A DNA stretch of 64,000 nt from Hyphomicrobiaceae bacterium (GTDB lineage Bacteria; Pseudomonadota; Alphaproteobacteria; Rhizobiales; Hyphomicrobiaceae). The stretch's first letter is position 1; every line of letters starts with the position of its first letter. Of this stretch, positions 38,828-52,400 are shown in pieces. Both the position numbers and the translations under genes were made by a program. The notes below the pieces were generated by a model. The model did no database searches. It was not told the DNA's origin and saw only the letters and a list, made by a program, of their open reading frames with translations. The stretch spans positions 1 to 64,000 of the forward strand of contig JAURWC010000084.1 in the NCBI GenBank assembly GCA_030655135.1. Reading direction: 5' to 3'.

Positions 38828-39587
38828 GCCGCCCTCGCTTGCGTGAACAGGTGTGACAGAGCAGCCGCGGCTTGCCTCCCCGAGTGATCCCGCACATGCA
38901 GGGCCATGCGGTCGATGGCAACACCAGACTGCGCGGCATAGCGATCGATACGCGCCGCCAGCCGGTCGGCCAGCGTGGCATCGTCCTGCGCCAGCGTCGC
39001 CACGCTGACCGGCGCACCGTGTGCATCCAGGAACACGAGGCTGCAACCCTCCTCGGGAAATACCGCAAGGAGGCCAGCCGCCGCCGGCTGGCGCGGCAGG
39101 CCGGCAAGCGCCAGCGAAAGGTCGGAACTGATAATGTCGCAGTGCAGCCCATGACTGGCTGCAGCCGCAATCAAGCCGTCGATCAGTGCGCGGGGAGCCG
39201 CATCCGCCAGAACGGCGTGCTGGCCATTTGCCTGCGGATACGTGCTGAAAGCGACCACCGTGCTCCTGCCGTCGAGCTTATAGTCGCGACAGAAGCGCTG
39301 TGAGACAATCAGCGCGCGGTCGCCGGCGCTACGAGGCAAGGCTGCGAACCGCATGACGCCGCTGCGCGTGAGCGCAGATCCCAGGCTCACGGACACGCGC
39401 GGGTTTGCCAGCCGGCGCGCCTGCAGCACGCGCTGCAAGGCTTCGTTGACGGCGGCGGGCACGGCGTTGCCGTCGTCCGCCTGCAGGGCGGTGCTATGGA
39501 AAACGCGCGCACCGCGCCACGGGCGCAATTCCGCAGTGACGGAGACAGTGCCGACGCGCAGCTTGAGGCTGGATTGCAACATGCCCA

Positions 39588-39591
<4 letters not shown>
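38824..39591 (-). CDS. PilM/GspL-like cytoplasmic platform protein
   Basis: A 255-residue protein without membrane segments. It corresponds to the actin-like cytoplasmic module PilM, or the cytosolic half of GspL, that couples the ATPase to the PilN/PilO platform. The gene order ATPase-M-N-O-P-secretin is the main argument. Sequence support comes from strands such as GLLAVFPEEGCSLVFLDAHG and STVVAFSTYPQ, but the actin-type nucleotide motifs are poorly kept, so it may not bind ATP. The start ATG at 39591 overlaps the gspE stop. Confidence 0.72.
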
Positions 39592-41227
<1,636 letters not shown>

Positions 41228-41231
<4 letters not shown>

Positions 41232-42424
41232 TTGATCAGCTCCGTCAGCGAGAAGATCGGCAGGTACATCGCAACGATGATGCCGCCGACGACGAGACCG
41301 GCGACCAGGATCAAGATCGGTTCTGCAAGACCCGTTAGCCGCGTCAGGCCCTGCTCCAACTCCGACTCGTGATAGCGGGCGATGTCGGCAAGCATCGGCC
41401 CCAGGCTACCGCTCGCCTCGCCGGCCGCGAGCATCTTGAGGCTTTCAGCAGGCAACAGGGCTTCCGCAGCCAATGCGTCGGAAAGGCTGCGCCCCTCGTG
41501 CAAGGCGGTATTGGCGCGGGCGAGGCAGCGCGCAAACGCCCGGTCGGTCACGCTGGTGCTGGCCACGGCGAGCGCCTCAGCCGCCGGAGTGCCCGACAAG
41601 ATCAACGTCGACAGAATGCGCGTCGACTGTGCTGCAGCTTCCGCACGGCGAAACGTGCCGGCGACGGGCAGCTTCATGAAGGCCGCGTCGCGGGCGGCGG
41701 CACCATCTGCCGTGGCCGTCCAAACACGATCGGCTGCGTAAAGCCCGGCGACTCCCAAAACCACCGTCGCCGCGATGACATGGAAGTTGTCGGCGACGGC
41801 GACCAGAATTTGCGTGGGCACCGGCAATGCACTGCCAAGGTCGGCATACATCGCCACGAAGTTCGGGATGACGGCAAGAAACAGGAAGACGAGCACAGCC
41901 GCCAGCGTCAGCAACAGTACGATCGGATAGATCAGCGCCTTGGAGACCTGCGCGCCGATGCGCAGCCGCAAGTCGATATAGGCCTGGTAGCGTGCCAGAC
42001 AGTCCGCGAGCGCGCCGGCACGTTCTCCCGTCGCGATCACCGCGCGATACGGCGCCTCGAAGGCTGAGGCCTGCTTGTCCGCAGCCTGAGACAGCGATAG
42101 CCCGCGCTTTACCTCTTCGAGCAGCAATCGCAGTGCCGCCTCCAGGCGCGGCTGATGTGGCCGTGACATCAGGATCGACAGGCTTTGCGGAATGGTGATG
42201 CCCGCCTGCAGCAACACGACGAACTGGCGGTTGAAAGCTGCCAGGTGCTTGAGGGGGATCTTGGCGCCACGCGCCAAACCCTGTGTGCGCGCGGCCTTGG
42301 CCGTCTTCAGAATCAGGTCGCGGCCGGCCAGCAAATCGCGCAGGTGCTCCTCCGTGTCCGCGGATTCTTGGCCTTGCCGGGAGTCTCCCGACAATGTCAG
42401 AGCGCGATAGGCGAAAACTGGCAT
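41228..42424 (-). CDS. gspF: GspF/PilC-type inner-membrane platform protein
   Basis: A 398-residue platform protein with the duplicated GspF domain: cytoplasmic repeats (FNRQFVVLLQAGITIPQSLS and STRILSTLILSGTPAAEALA) separated by hydrophobic helices at about 165-190, 215-235 and 365-392. The start MPVFAYRALTLSGD at 42424 is the usual GspF N-terminus; a longer frame to 42577 would overlap gspG. It anchors the GspE ATPase and the pseudopilus in the inner membrane. Confidence 0.93.
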
Positions 42425-42494
42425 GCGCAAACTCAATTGGCTGAAACCTTGAAAAAGCATGGCCGCGGTGAGCCCGCTACGAACGGCCCCCGCG

Positions 42495-42962
42495 TCACCA
42501 ACTCGTGACGTCGGCTGCATCGCCCGATCCGCCCTCACGGCCGTCGGATCCCAACGAATAAATATCGAAGTCGCCATGCTCGCCCGGCGAGCGATAGCGA
42601 TAGGGCTGGCCCCACGGATCGGCCGGTACCGCGGTTTTCAGGTATGGGCCCTTCCACTGATCGACAGCTGCGGGCTGTGTCGTGAGCGCCGCCAGGCTTT
42701 CGGATGATGTGGGATAGCGGCCAACGTCGAGGTAGTAGAGGTCCAAGGCCTGGCGGAAGCCTTGCAGCTGCAGGCCGGCCGTCTTCGTCCGCGAGCTGGA
42801 CATGTAATTCAGCACTTTAGGCCCTACCAGCCCGACAATCAGGCCAATAATGGCAAGCACCACGAGCAGCTCGATCAAGCTGAAGCCGGCAGATCCGGGT
42901 TCTTTCCCGTATTTCTTTCGCTTATCCAGCGCCGTGACCTCAAGCATGAAATATTTTCTCAT
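42495..42962 (-). CDS. gspG: Major pseudopilin GspG
   Basis: A 155-residue prepilin. The leader ends at Gly26 before FSLIELLVVLAIIGLIVG (Glu at +5). The C-terminal segment DPWGQPYRYRSPGEHGDF and the calcium-loop/Trp ending GREGGSGDAADVTSW are the signature of the type II secretion major pseudopilin, not of type IV pilin. The leader is longer than usual; an internal ATG at 42947 would shorten it by five residues. It is the first gene of the minus-strand operon and faces the giant Rhs gene. Confidence 0.93.
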   Translation of the reverse strand: MRKYFMLEVTALDKRKKYGKEPGSAGFSLIELLVVLAIIGLIVGLVGPKVLNYMSSSRTKTAGLQLQGFRQALDLYYLDVGRYPTSSESLAALTTQPAAVDQWKGPYLKTAVPADPWGQPYRYRSPGEHGDFDIYSLGSDGREGGSGDAADVTSW

Positions 42963-43475
42963 TATTCAAGCTCGCCCCGAACGCGCCCCATTATTTACAG
43001 AGGGGTTTCTTTAGCACGACCCAATAACAATGCGTCAAGAAACAAAATGCAAAATACCTCTTATAGCATCACTTACGCATCAGGTTTGCCGCGGACGCGC
43101 CCTGGCTTTCTCAAACGTAAGTTCAACCTCTGGTGCGAGAATTCCAGTATAAAAGCCGTCATGCTGCAATTAGAGCACGATACAGCTGAAATTGTCGCAC
43201 TTTCCGACACATAGCTCTAGCTACCGACGACCGATTGTCCGTCAAAAAACTTATTTATTCGCTATTCGATTAAAACCAACGAATATCGCATATGTGAACC
43301 TGCCTATCGCTGAATGATTACGCATTCCTCCTATCTTTCTTGAAATTGCATTCATGTTCTGCTGATTTGCGCCCAGCGAGCAATTGGGGGGCATTCCAAT
43401 TCTCTTGCCGGGCTTTCGCCGTGCGTTTCGCGCGCGGCGACGTGAGATTTTATGCGGTTTCTGGAGTGGCACTAC
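42963..43475. other. AT-rich divergent intergenic region between secretion operon and rhs gene
   Basis: About 510 bases, clearly AT-richer than the flanks, without a convincing gene. It must contain the divergent promoters of the gspG operon and the giant rhs gene. I find no GGAAC-N18-TT element and no correctly spaced sigma-54 site. Its AT richness suggests H-NS/MucR-like silencing as a possibility. Confidence 0.5.
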
Positions 43476-46400
43476 ATGCGGATGTTTAAGCCTCTTTTGG
43501 CTGTTTGTGTTCTTGCGACGGCAGTCGCAGCTCTGGCGCCGTGGCCCGCAATGCAGGTCGAGGCGCAGACGCAGCCGCCGGCATCCGCACCACCGCCAGA
43601 ATCCGCGCCGCCGCCAGACAGCATCAGCCTCCCCCCCGCCGGGTCGACGGTTGTTCCGGATGCAAGCCTGCCCGAGCCGGTCAAGATGCTCGAGCGGGAT
43701 ACGCTGCAGTATCTCACCGATGGCAACACGCACACGGCCTACACGGCCTATGCCCAGTCCACCATCCGCTTGACGCTCAATACCGGGCGAGAGGTCAAAG
43801 GCATCAAGGTGTTTGGCGCGTCGCCGTACCGGCTCAGCGTCAAGTCTCTTCGAGATGGCCAGGTGACGTCGGTCGCCGGTCTTGAATCGGTCGATCTGTC
43901 GACGTTGCGTCCGGGTTGGAACCACATCGCATCGGCGCAACCGCTGCTGGCAAACCAGCTCGAGTTGACGATAACGCCCCTGCAGCAAGGCGGCAGCGCC
44001 GGCATTGCCGAACTGGAGCTGTGGGGCAAAGGCGCTCATATCAACGCGACCGCCGAAAACGTGACGGTGGCCACGCCGCCGCCGCAAACGGTCGTCGTGA
44101 AGCCGGTAGGCCCTGCGCCGGATCAGGAATTCATCCTCGGTGCCGGTGAAGGTGCCGCAGCCAGTGCACGTTTCAACTTCACGTCTCCGCTCGCGCCCAA
44201 CCAGGTCAACAAAGCGTTTCTCGTCTACGAGATCAACGGCCTGTCTCATTGGAGCGAAGCAGCGCGATCGATCAACGGAGCACCCGCCAACGGTGGTCAT
44301 GTGCGCCGCGAAGCCACGCAATGGACGGTGCAAAGCGAACCGCTGGCGCCAGATCTGATTGCAGCTGGAGCGAACGTTATCGAATTCCGTGCCGTCGGCG
44401 ATGGCAGCGTGCCCTATCAGGTGCGCAACGTCCGGCTGGTGTTCGATCCCGGCACGGGCTGGAACTTCATCGATCACGTCGCCAGCAACCAGGGGAGCGC
44501 CGATGCCCTGCTTGATGGCGACGCTGCGAGCGGCTGGCAGGTTTATCCCAGCAACACCGGTGTCCGCGCCGCAGAACCGACGCTTGTCGCCGAGTTGCGT
44601 CAGGCTGTCGCCATCGATCGTGTTCGCGTCAACCTCACCGAGCCGCTGAGCGGCAACTTGGCGATCGAAGTTCGAACCGGCACCGAGTGGCAAGTCGCGC
44701 AGGCCTCAGTTAGCGCGTCAACCCTCGTGCCTGGTTTCAACGACATTGCCTTGGCGGCGCGGCCGACGGGTACAGCCGTGCGTTTGCGGTTCACCGGCGG
44801 CGACGGTCCGGCAAAGGTGGCAGAGTTGCAGGTCGCCGGATCACCCGCCGGATCGCCTGACGCCAACCCGGCACTGACCCTGTCCTATCCCGATGCCGGG
44901 CAATACTTCGGCGACATCGCCTACGTTCGCGGCTTCTTGCGCCCGCGCGCGAATGCATCCGGCGAAGCGCGGATCCTAGTCGCCGGCAAGCCCGCGAACG
45001 TCGATCGCGGAGCCTTCGAAATTTCGATCGCGAAGTCCGAAATGGGCCTCGACCAGGATGGCGCCTGGAGCGTCAATGTCGACGCCGTTTATCCGGACGG
45101 CAAGGTTGTTACGCGAACGGCCCGCTTCGACCAACTCGTCGACGCGCTACGCAACGACAGCGCCACCGCCGTCACCTTGACGACCGATGTCGCAGCCAAC
45201 GCGCCCAAGATCATCGATATCGCGGAGGCGCAGCTCGATATCGTCGCGGACGCGCTGCCGCAGACCACGCGTATCCTGGCCCAGACCATCGAGCAGGTTG
45301 ACCTGCCGCGTCTCGATGCCGGCATGTCCAACCTCACCAAGGGCGCGCGCACGGGTTACCGCTTCCTGCCACACGGCACGAAGTTCAAGAAGAAGCTCAA
45401 GATCAAGCTGCCGTACGACAAGGCCAAGCTCCCGGTCGGTATTACCGAAGACCAGATCCGCACCTTCTTCTTCGACACCGACCGCGGCGCCTGGGTGGCG
45501 CTGGAACGCGTGGAGATCAATACCGCCAAGGGCGAGATCGTCTCGCTGACCGACCACTTCACCGACTTCATCAACGGTGTCGTAGCGGTTCCCGATCACC
45601 CCGAGACCTCGTCGCTCAATCCGACGCAGTTCAAGGACATGAAGGCGGCCAATCCTGGCGCCAAGATCAACGTCATCGCGCCGCCGGAAGCCAACGCATC
45701 GGGTGACGTGCGCTTGAGCTACCCGCTCGAGCTGCCGCCTGGCCGAACGGGCCACGCGCCGTCGCTTGGCCTCAGCTACTCTTCGTCCGGTGAGAACGGC
45801 TGGGTGGGCCTTGGCTGGGATCTGTCGGTGTCGGCGATCCAGGCAGAGACCCGTTGGGGCGTTCCCCGTTATGATACCACCAACGAGACCGAAACCTACA
45901 ACCTCGATAGCGAGCAGCTGACGCCGGTTGCGCATCGCGGGCCGCTAGTGCCGCGCGTGACGAATCGCCAGTTCTTTGCGCGCTCTGAAAGCCAGTTCCG
46001 ACGCATCATTCGTCACGGCGATCATCCCAACGCCTACTGGTGGGAAGTGCGTGAGAAAGACGGCACGGCGTTCTTCTACGGCGGCTTGCCGGAAGGCGGA
46101 CTAGATCCTGCCGCGACGCTTCGTGACGCCGCCGGCAACGTCTTCAAGTGGGCCCTGAAAGAGGTTCGCGACACCAACGCCAATACCATCCGTTACACCT
46201 ACGCCACGGTGGCTGATGCCGGCATGGCCGGTGGCACGCTGCCAGGCACCGCTCTCTACCCGCAGGGAATTGAGTACACCGGTCATAATGGCGCGCCCGG
46301 TGCCTACACAGTGACCTTCATCCGGGATCGCGAGCTGCCCGGCTACCAGCGCCGCAAGGATGTCACCATCGATGGCCGCGGCGGCTTCAAGATGGTGACG

Positions 46401-49400
46401 GCCGACCTGTTGAGGCGCATCGAAATCAAGTTCGGCGCCGAACACGTGCGCGCCTACGAACTGACATACCGCGAGGGCGCCTTCCACAAGACGCTGCTCG
46501 ACAAGATCCAGCAGCTGGACTCCGCAGGACAGCCCTTCAACGAGCACCTGCTCACCTACTACGACGACGCCCGCGAAACGGACGGATCCTACAAGGGCTT
46601 TGCCGGTACGACGACGTGGAACACCGGCAACGACAATGTTCAGGGCGATGCCCTGATCGGCGGCGGTCTCAATGCCAGTGCTCTCAGCGGCTTGGAAGGT
46701 TCCAGTGCGGGCGGACATCTTTACGTCGGCATTGCATTTGGAGAGCCCAGCAAGAAATCATCGGTCGGCGCCAAGGTCGGCACCAACTCGGGCGACAACG
46801 AAGGCCTATTGGCCCTCGTAGACCTCGATGGCGACGGCCTGCAAGACAAGGTCTTCCGTCGCGGCAACGGCATTTCGTATCGCCCGAACCGTGCTGGACC
46901 GAATGGCACGACGACGTTCGGCGGCGCTGCCAGCGTCAATACGCTGCCCAACATCTCCGTTGAAAACCACTCGATGTCATCGTTCGGGCCGGAGGTCTAT
47001 CTCGGCGTCTTCTTCGTCGGCGCCAATTCTTCGTCCACCGATACCGAGAGCCCTATCTATTTCCGCGACGTGAACGGAGACGGCCTCGTCGACCTCGTGC
47101 GTAACGGCGGCGTGCTGTTCAACCGCGTCGTCGCGGGCGTGCCGACGTTCGATCCCGACAGCTCCGGCACACCCTATCCCATCGGCGATGCATCGGTGAC
47201 CGCTGGTCTGCTGACGGCGGAGATGCAGGCGATGGCCGCGCGGCAGGACGCGGCGAATCCGAAGATCGACACGCTGCGCCGCTGGGTTGCGCCCTATGCC
47301 GGCACCGTTGCCATCACGGCTCCCGTTGCTCTGCTCGAGGACACGAGCCCGCAGCGTGATGGCTATCTCACCGCGGACGGCGTGCGTGTCGCGATCCAGG
47401 TGAATGCGACCGAACTCTGGTCGGAGACGATCGCACCCGCCGACTACGTGGCGAAGACCCCGGCGGGCCTTGGCTCCGTCGCGGTGCAGAAAGGTGACGT
47501 GATCTATTTCCGCGTGCAGTCGGTGGACGACGGCGCCTATGACCGCGTCAGCTGGGCGCCGCAGATCGTCTACCAGGGCGGTGCCGTGGCCGACCCCAAC
47601 GGGCTCGACGCGCTAAGCTTCAATGCCGCGAGCGATTTCACGCTGAACAGCCTGTCGGGCGCCAGCATCCGCATGCCATTCAACGGCACGGTGCAGGTGA
47701 CGGGCACGCTGCAGAAGCTCGCGCCCACGACGGACACCGTCACGGTGCAGCTGCTGAAGAACGGCACGGTCATTGCCGCCCCGACGCTGGCAGCGTCCGC
47801 TACCGGCGACATCTCGCTCAACGAGAGCGTGGCCGTGCTCAAGGACGAGTACGACGCCAATCAGAACCAGACGCAGACTGGTGATACGCTCGAAGTGCGC
47901 ATCGTCGTCGACTCGCGCGTCGACATGGCCCAGATCAAATGGGCACAGGCCGCGCCGCCGCGCATTGCCTACACGGCATCGACGGAAATCAACCCGATCA
48001 CGGATCCGCAGACGGGTGGGCCGTCGGTCGCCATCGATGTTCCCGCGGGGGCCGATCTCTATTCCGAGAGCGATCTGACGCAGCCGCTGACGCCGTTCGT
48101 GGTGTCGACGCCGGGGACCTATGTGTTCCAGGCGGACGTTACGGCCGGAACCAGCGGGCCAATCATCGTCACGGCGAAATCGCCGGGCGCGCTGCTGGCG
48201 AAGCAGACGATTGCGGGTAGCGGCTCGGCGACGCTGACGGTCACGACGACGGCGGCCAGCCAGCCGGTCTACTTCGAATTCCACACCCGGAATCCGTCTG
48301 TCGCCGCCAGCGTCACGCAACATACCGTCCGCCAGGTGGCGGGTGGCGTGCCGGCCGCGCCGGACCTGCCGTCGGCGCTGCACTCCAACTCGGTGGCCAG
48401 CATCCTGCCGCAGGCCTATCGCGGCTGGGTGGCGTTCGGCTACAAGGGCAACGGGCCCGCAGCCAACCAGCCGGTCATCATCACCGGCGCGGACCTGACG
48501 CTGTCGGGCCTGGCCGGCCTCGACCCTGACGCCTACCGCGCGGCAGTGGAACAGATCATCGCCAACGGCGGCGATCCGACGTCGCTTTCGCAGCAGTTCG
48601 ACCTCAAGGTCGTGCCGTACTATCCCAACCACGCCCTGCAGCGCGTCGACGGGCCCGATCCGGAACTGTGGGCCTCGGCGGCCGACATGCAGGCCTCGCG
48701 CCGCGGCAAGAACTACATCGCCAACGGCTCGGTCGACCGCTTTGCGGGCGCGCGCGCCGTGCCGCTGCTGTCGACGTCCGACGAATTCGCCGTCGCCGGC
48801 AGCCTCACGATCGGCGCGTTCTCGGGCAACGGCAGCAAGTCCGACACCGTCGGCCGCGCCCTGCTCGACTTCAAGGATCTCAACGGCGACCAGTTCCCCG
48901 ACGTCGTGTCCAACGGCCTGGCCGTGCAGTTCTCGCCCGCTGTCGGCGGGTTGGAGACCGAGACGCAGGGCGTCGGCGCCGCGGGTGCCGCGCAGCAGAC
49001 GACGGGCAGCGCCTTCACCTTCGGCATCGGCGGCAACTTCTCGCACCAGACGCCGAATGCGTCGTCCGGCATCGATACCCGCTTCGGCCTGTCGAGGTCC
49101 GGCGACACCAGCCAGCAGATGGCCTCCATCGGCTTCACGTTCAACCAGTCGCAGGGTGAGAGCGACGTCGACTACGATCTCTACGACATGAACGGCGACG
49201 GCCTGCCGGACCGCGTGTCCAAGGGCGCGCCGATGACGGTGCAGCTCAACGTCGGCTATGGCTTCCTGCCAGCCGAGCCCTGGTCGACCGGCGACGTCAA
49301 CCACGGCGAAAGCAACGCCAAGTCCGTCGGCGGCAGCATCGGCTTCAACGATGGCATCTACGGCTTCGGCGGCGGCATCAATCAGAGCGACCACATCTCC

Positions 49401-52400
49401 GAAGGCATCCGCTCGCTGCAGGACATCAACGGCGACGGGCTCGTCGACCGCGTGCTGCAAGACGGTGGCCGCCTGCTCGCCGTCGGCCTCAACACCGGCA
49501 ACGGCTTCTTCGCCGACGTGCCGTGGCCGTCCGGACTCGGCAACGACTTCGCCAGGCAAAAACAGGAAACGCAGGGCGGCGGCGCCTACTTCACGATCTC
49601 GATCCCGATCGGACCCAGCACCTACATCATCATCAACCCCGGTGCCGACTACTCGCGCACGCTCGGCCGCGGTGAAGCCTCCATCGCCGACATCGACGGC
49701 GACGGCTATCCCGATCACCTGAAGTCGACGAACGACGCGTCGATCACGGCGTCGGGCAACACGCACGGCCGCACCAACATGCTGCGCTCGGTGCAGCGCC
49801 CGCTGATGGCCTCGTTCGAGGTCGACTACGTGCGCACCGGCAACACCTATCTGCAGCCGCAGAACCGCTGGGCGCTGGCCAAGCTGATCGTCAACGACGG
49901 CCAGCCCGGCGACGGCGAGGACCGCCAGCTCAAGACGTACGCCTGGGAGGGTGGTTTCTTCGAGCGCCGCGAGCGCCAGTTCTTCGGCTTCGCCAAGTGC
50001 GTCGAGACGCAGCACGATCCCGCCAATCCGTCGGTCGCCTATCGCGTCGTCGAGCGGCTCTATAACAACACCACGTTCTACAACAAGATGCTGCTCGCCC
50101 GCGAGACCTTGAGCAACGGCACCGGCAATCCGTTCACGCAGGTCGAGCACACCTACGTCGTGCGCGACGAGGCCAACCAGCTGCCGCTGGTCAACCCGTC
50201 CGACCTGACGGCGCGCGCCTTTGCGCAGCTGACGCGCACCGACAAGCGCTGGTTCGAGGGCCAGGCCACCGCCGGCAAGGCCACGTTCGAGACCTTCGCC
50301 TACGACACGTACGGCAACGTTGCGCAGTACCTCGACACGTCGGAGGCCGGTCCCGCCGACGACGTCACGGCCGACATCACCTACCACCAGGATCTGCCGG
50401 CCTACATCGTCGGCAAGGCCGCCACCATCCGCGTGTCCGGCAACGGCGTTCTGATGCGCGAGCGTCAGGCGACGTTCCAGCCCGGCACCGGCAACCTCCT
50501 ACAGGTTCGCCGGCTGCTGGCTGGCGGCACCGCCGCCGTCACCGACATGACCTACGACGCGTTCGGCAACCTCGCCACGCTGACGGGTCCGGCCAACCAT
50601 GCCGGGCAGCGCTATGGGCTCACCTATAGCTACGAGCCGATTGCCAACACGCACGTCGCCAGCGTCACCGACAGTTTCGGCTACGTGTCGTCGGCCGCCT
50701 ACGACCTCAAGTGGGGTGCGCAGACGCAATCGACCGACATCAACGCCAAGGTCATCACCACCACCTACGACAGCGTCGGCCGTCCGCTCACCGTCACCGG
50801 GCCCTACCAGCAGGGCACGTCGTTCGCCACCATCAGCATGGAGTATCATCCCTACGCCAACGCGCAGCTGACGTTCGACCCGGCCTTCAAGCCGTGGGCG
50901 AAGACGCGTCATCTCGACCAGGACCGCAACGTCAACGACTTCATCGAGACGGTGACGTTCATCGACGGCCTGACGCGCGTCACGCAGACCAAGAAAGACC
51001 TGGCGCTGCACGCCGGCGGTACGGCAGGCAACGTCACCAGCGACGTCATGGTGGTGTCGGGCCGCGCCAAGTACGACGGCTTCGGCCGCGTCATCGAGCA
51101 GTCCTATCCCGTCACCGAGGCCATCGGCTCGGGGCCGGTGTTCAACCCGGCCTACGACGGCGTCACGCCGACCAAGACCACCTACGACATCCTCGACCGG
51201 CCGCTGACGGTCGCCAACCCGGCCAACGAGGTCACGAGCTTCGTCTATAACTTCGGGCCGGACCGGGCCGGTCAGCAGCAGTTCCGCACGCGCGTCACCG
51301 ACGCCAAGGCGATCCCGCGCGAGCTGTTCCGCGACGTCGACGACGACATCACGTCAGTCAAGCTGCTGAACAACGGCGGCGGCCAGACGCTGTGGACCAG
51401 CTACGGCTACGATCCGCTGGACCAGATCGTCGAGGTCAAGGATGCCAAGAACAACCTGACCAAGGCCAAGTACGACAACTTCGGCCGCCGCATCGAGATC
51501 GATTCCCCCGACGCCGGCCGCACCGAGTTCGTGTTCGACCTCGCCGGCAACTTACACCAGAAGATCACCGCCAACCTGCGCGCGGCTAGCCAGCGCATCA
51601 CGTACAATTACGACTTCAACCGCATCGCCACCGCCGTCTACCCGCAGTTCCCGGCCAACAACGCCACCTACACGTATGGTGCGCCGGGGGCTCCGTTCAA
51701 CCGCGCCGGCCGCGCCTGGCAGATCCAGGCCGAGAGCGGCGTGCGTCAGCGCGACTTCGGTCCGCTGGGCGAGATCGTCAAGGAAGTGCGCACGGTGGAT
51801 TCATTCACCGGGCCGGACCCGACCTACACCACGCTCTATCGCTACGACACGTGGAACCGGCTGCAGAGCCTCACCTACCCCGACGGCGAAGTGCTCGACT
51901 ACGACTACGACTCGGGCGGCTTGGTCACCAAGATCAGCGGCGCCAAGTCGAACGACCAGTACGCCTACCTGAACTTCCTCGGCTACGACAAGTTCGAGGC
52001 CAGGACGCGCATGGCCTTGGGCAACGGCACCGTCAACACCTACGCCTATAACCCGCAGCACCGCCGCCTCAACGACCTGAAGGCAGCAACGGCCACCAAC
52101 CGCACGTTCATGGACATGGACTACGGCTACGACCCGGTCGGCAACATCCTGTCGCTGGCCAACGTCGCCCCCATGCCGCCGTCGCCGTCGATCTCCGGCG
52201 GGCAGACCGCCTACACCTTCGGCTACGACGACCTGCATCAGCTGACGGCCTCGGCCGGCACCTACACGACGCTGCCGAACAAGACCGAGAAGTTCACGCT
52301 GTCGCTCGCCTACGACGAGATCCACAACATCACGTCGAAGGACCAGCTGGCCGGCTCGCTGAAAAACAACAACACGATCCAGCCCGACAAGAAGATCACC

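Noticed and set aside
43450..43485. A sigma-54 promoter upstream of rhs (TGGCAC...TGC)
   Set aside because: The GG and GC elements are eight instead of ten bases apart, and the site overlaps the likely start codon.
43251..44693. A 480-codon minus-strand frame entering the start of rhs
   Set aside because: Arg/His-rich shadow translation opposite a well-supported signal peptide and domain; no start signals.
47613..50387. A 924-codon open frame antisense to the rhs gene
   Set aside because: It is a shadow of the high-GC rhs frame: low-complexity Arg/Val/Ala/Gly composition, no domain and no ribosome binding site.
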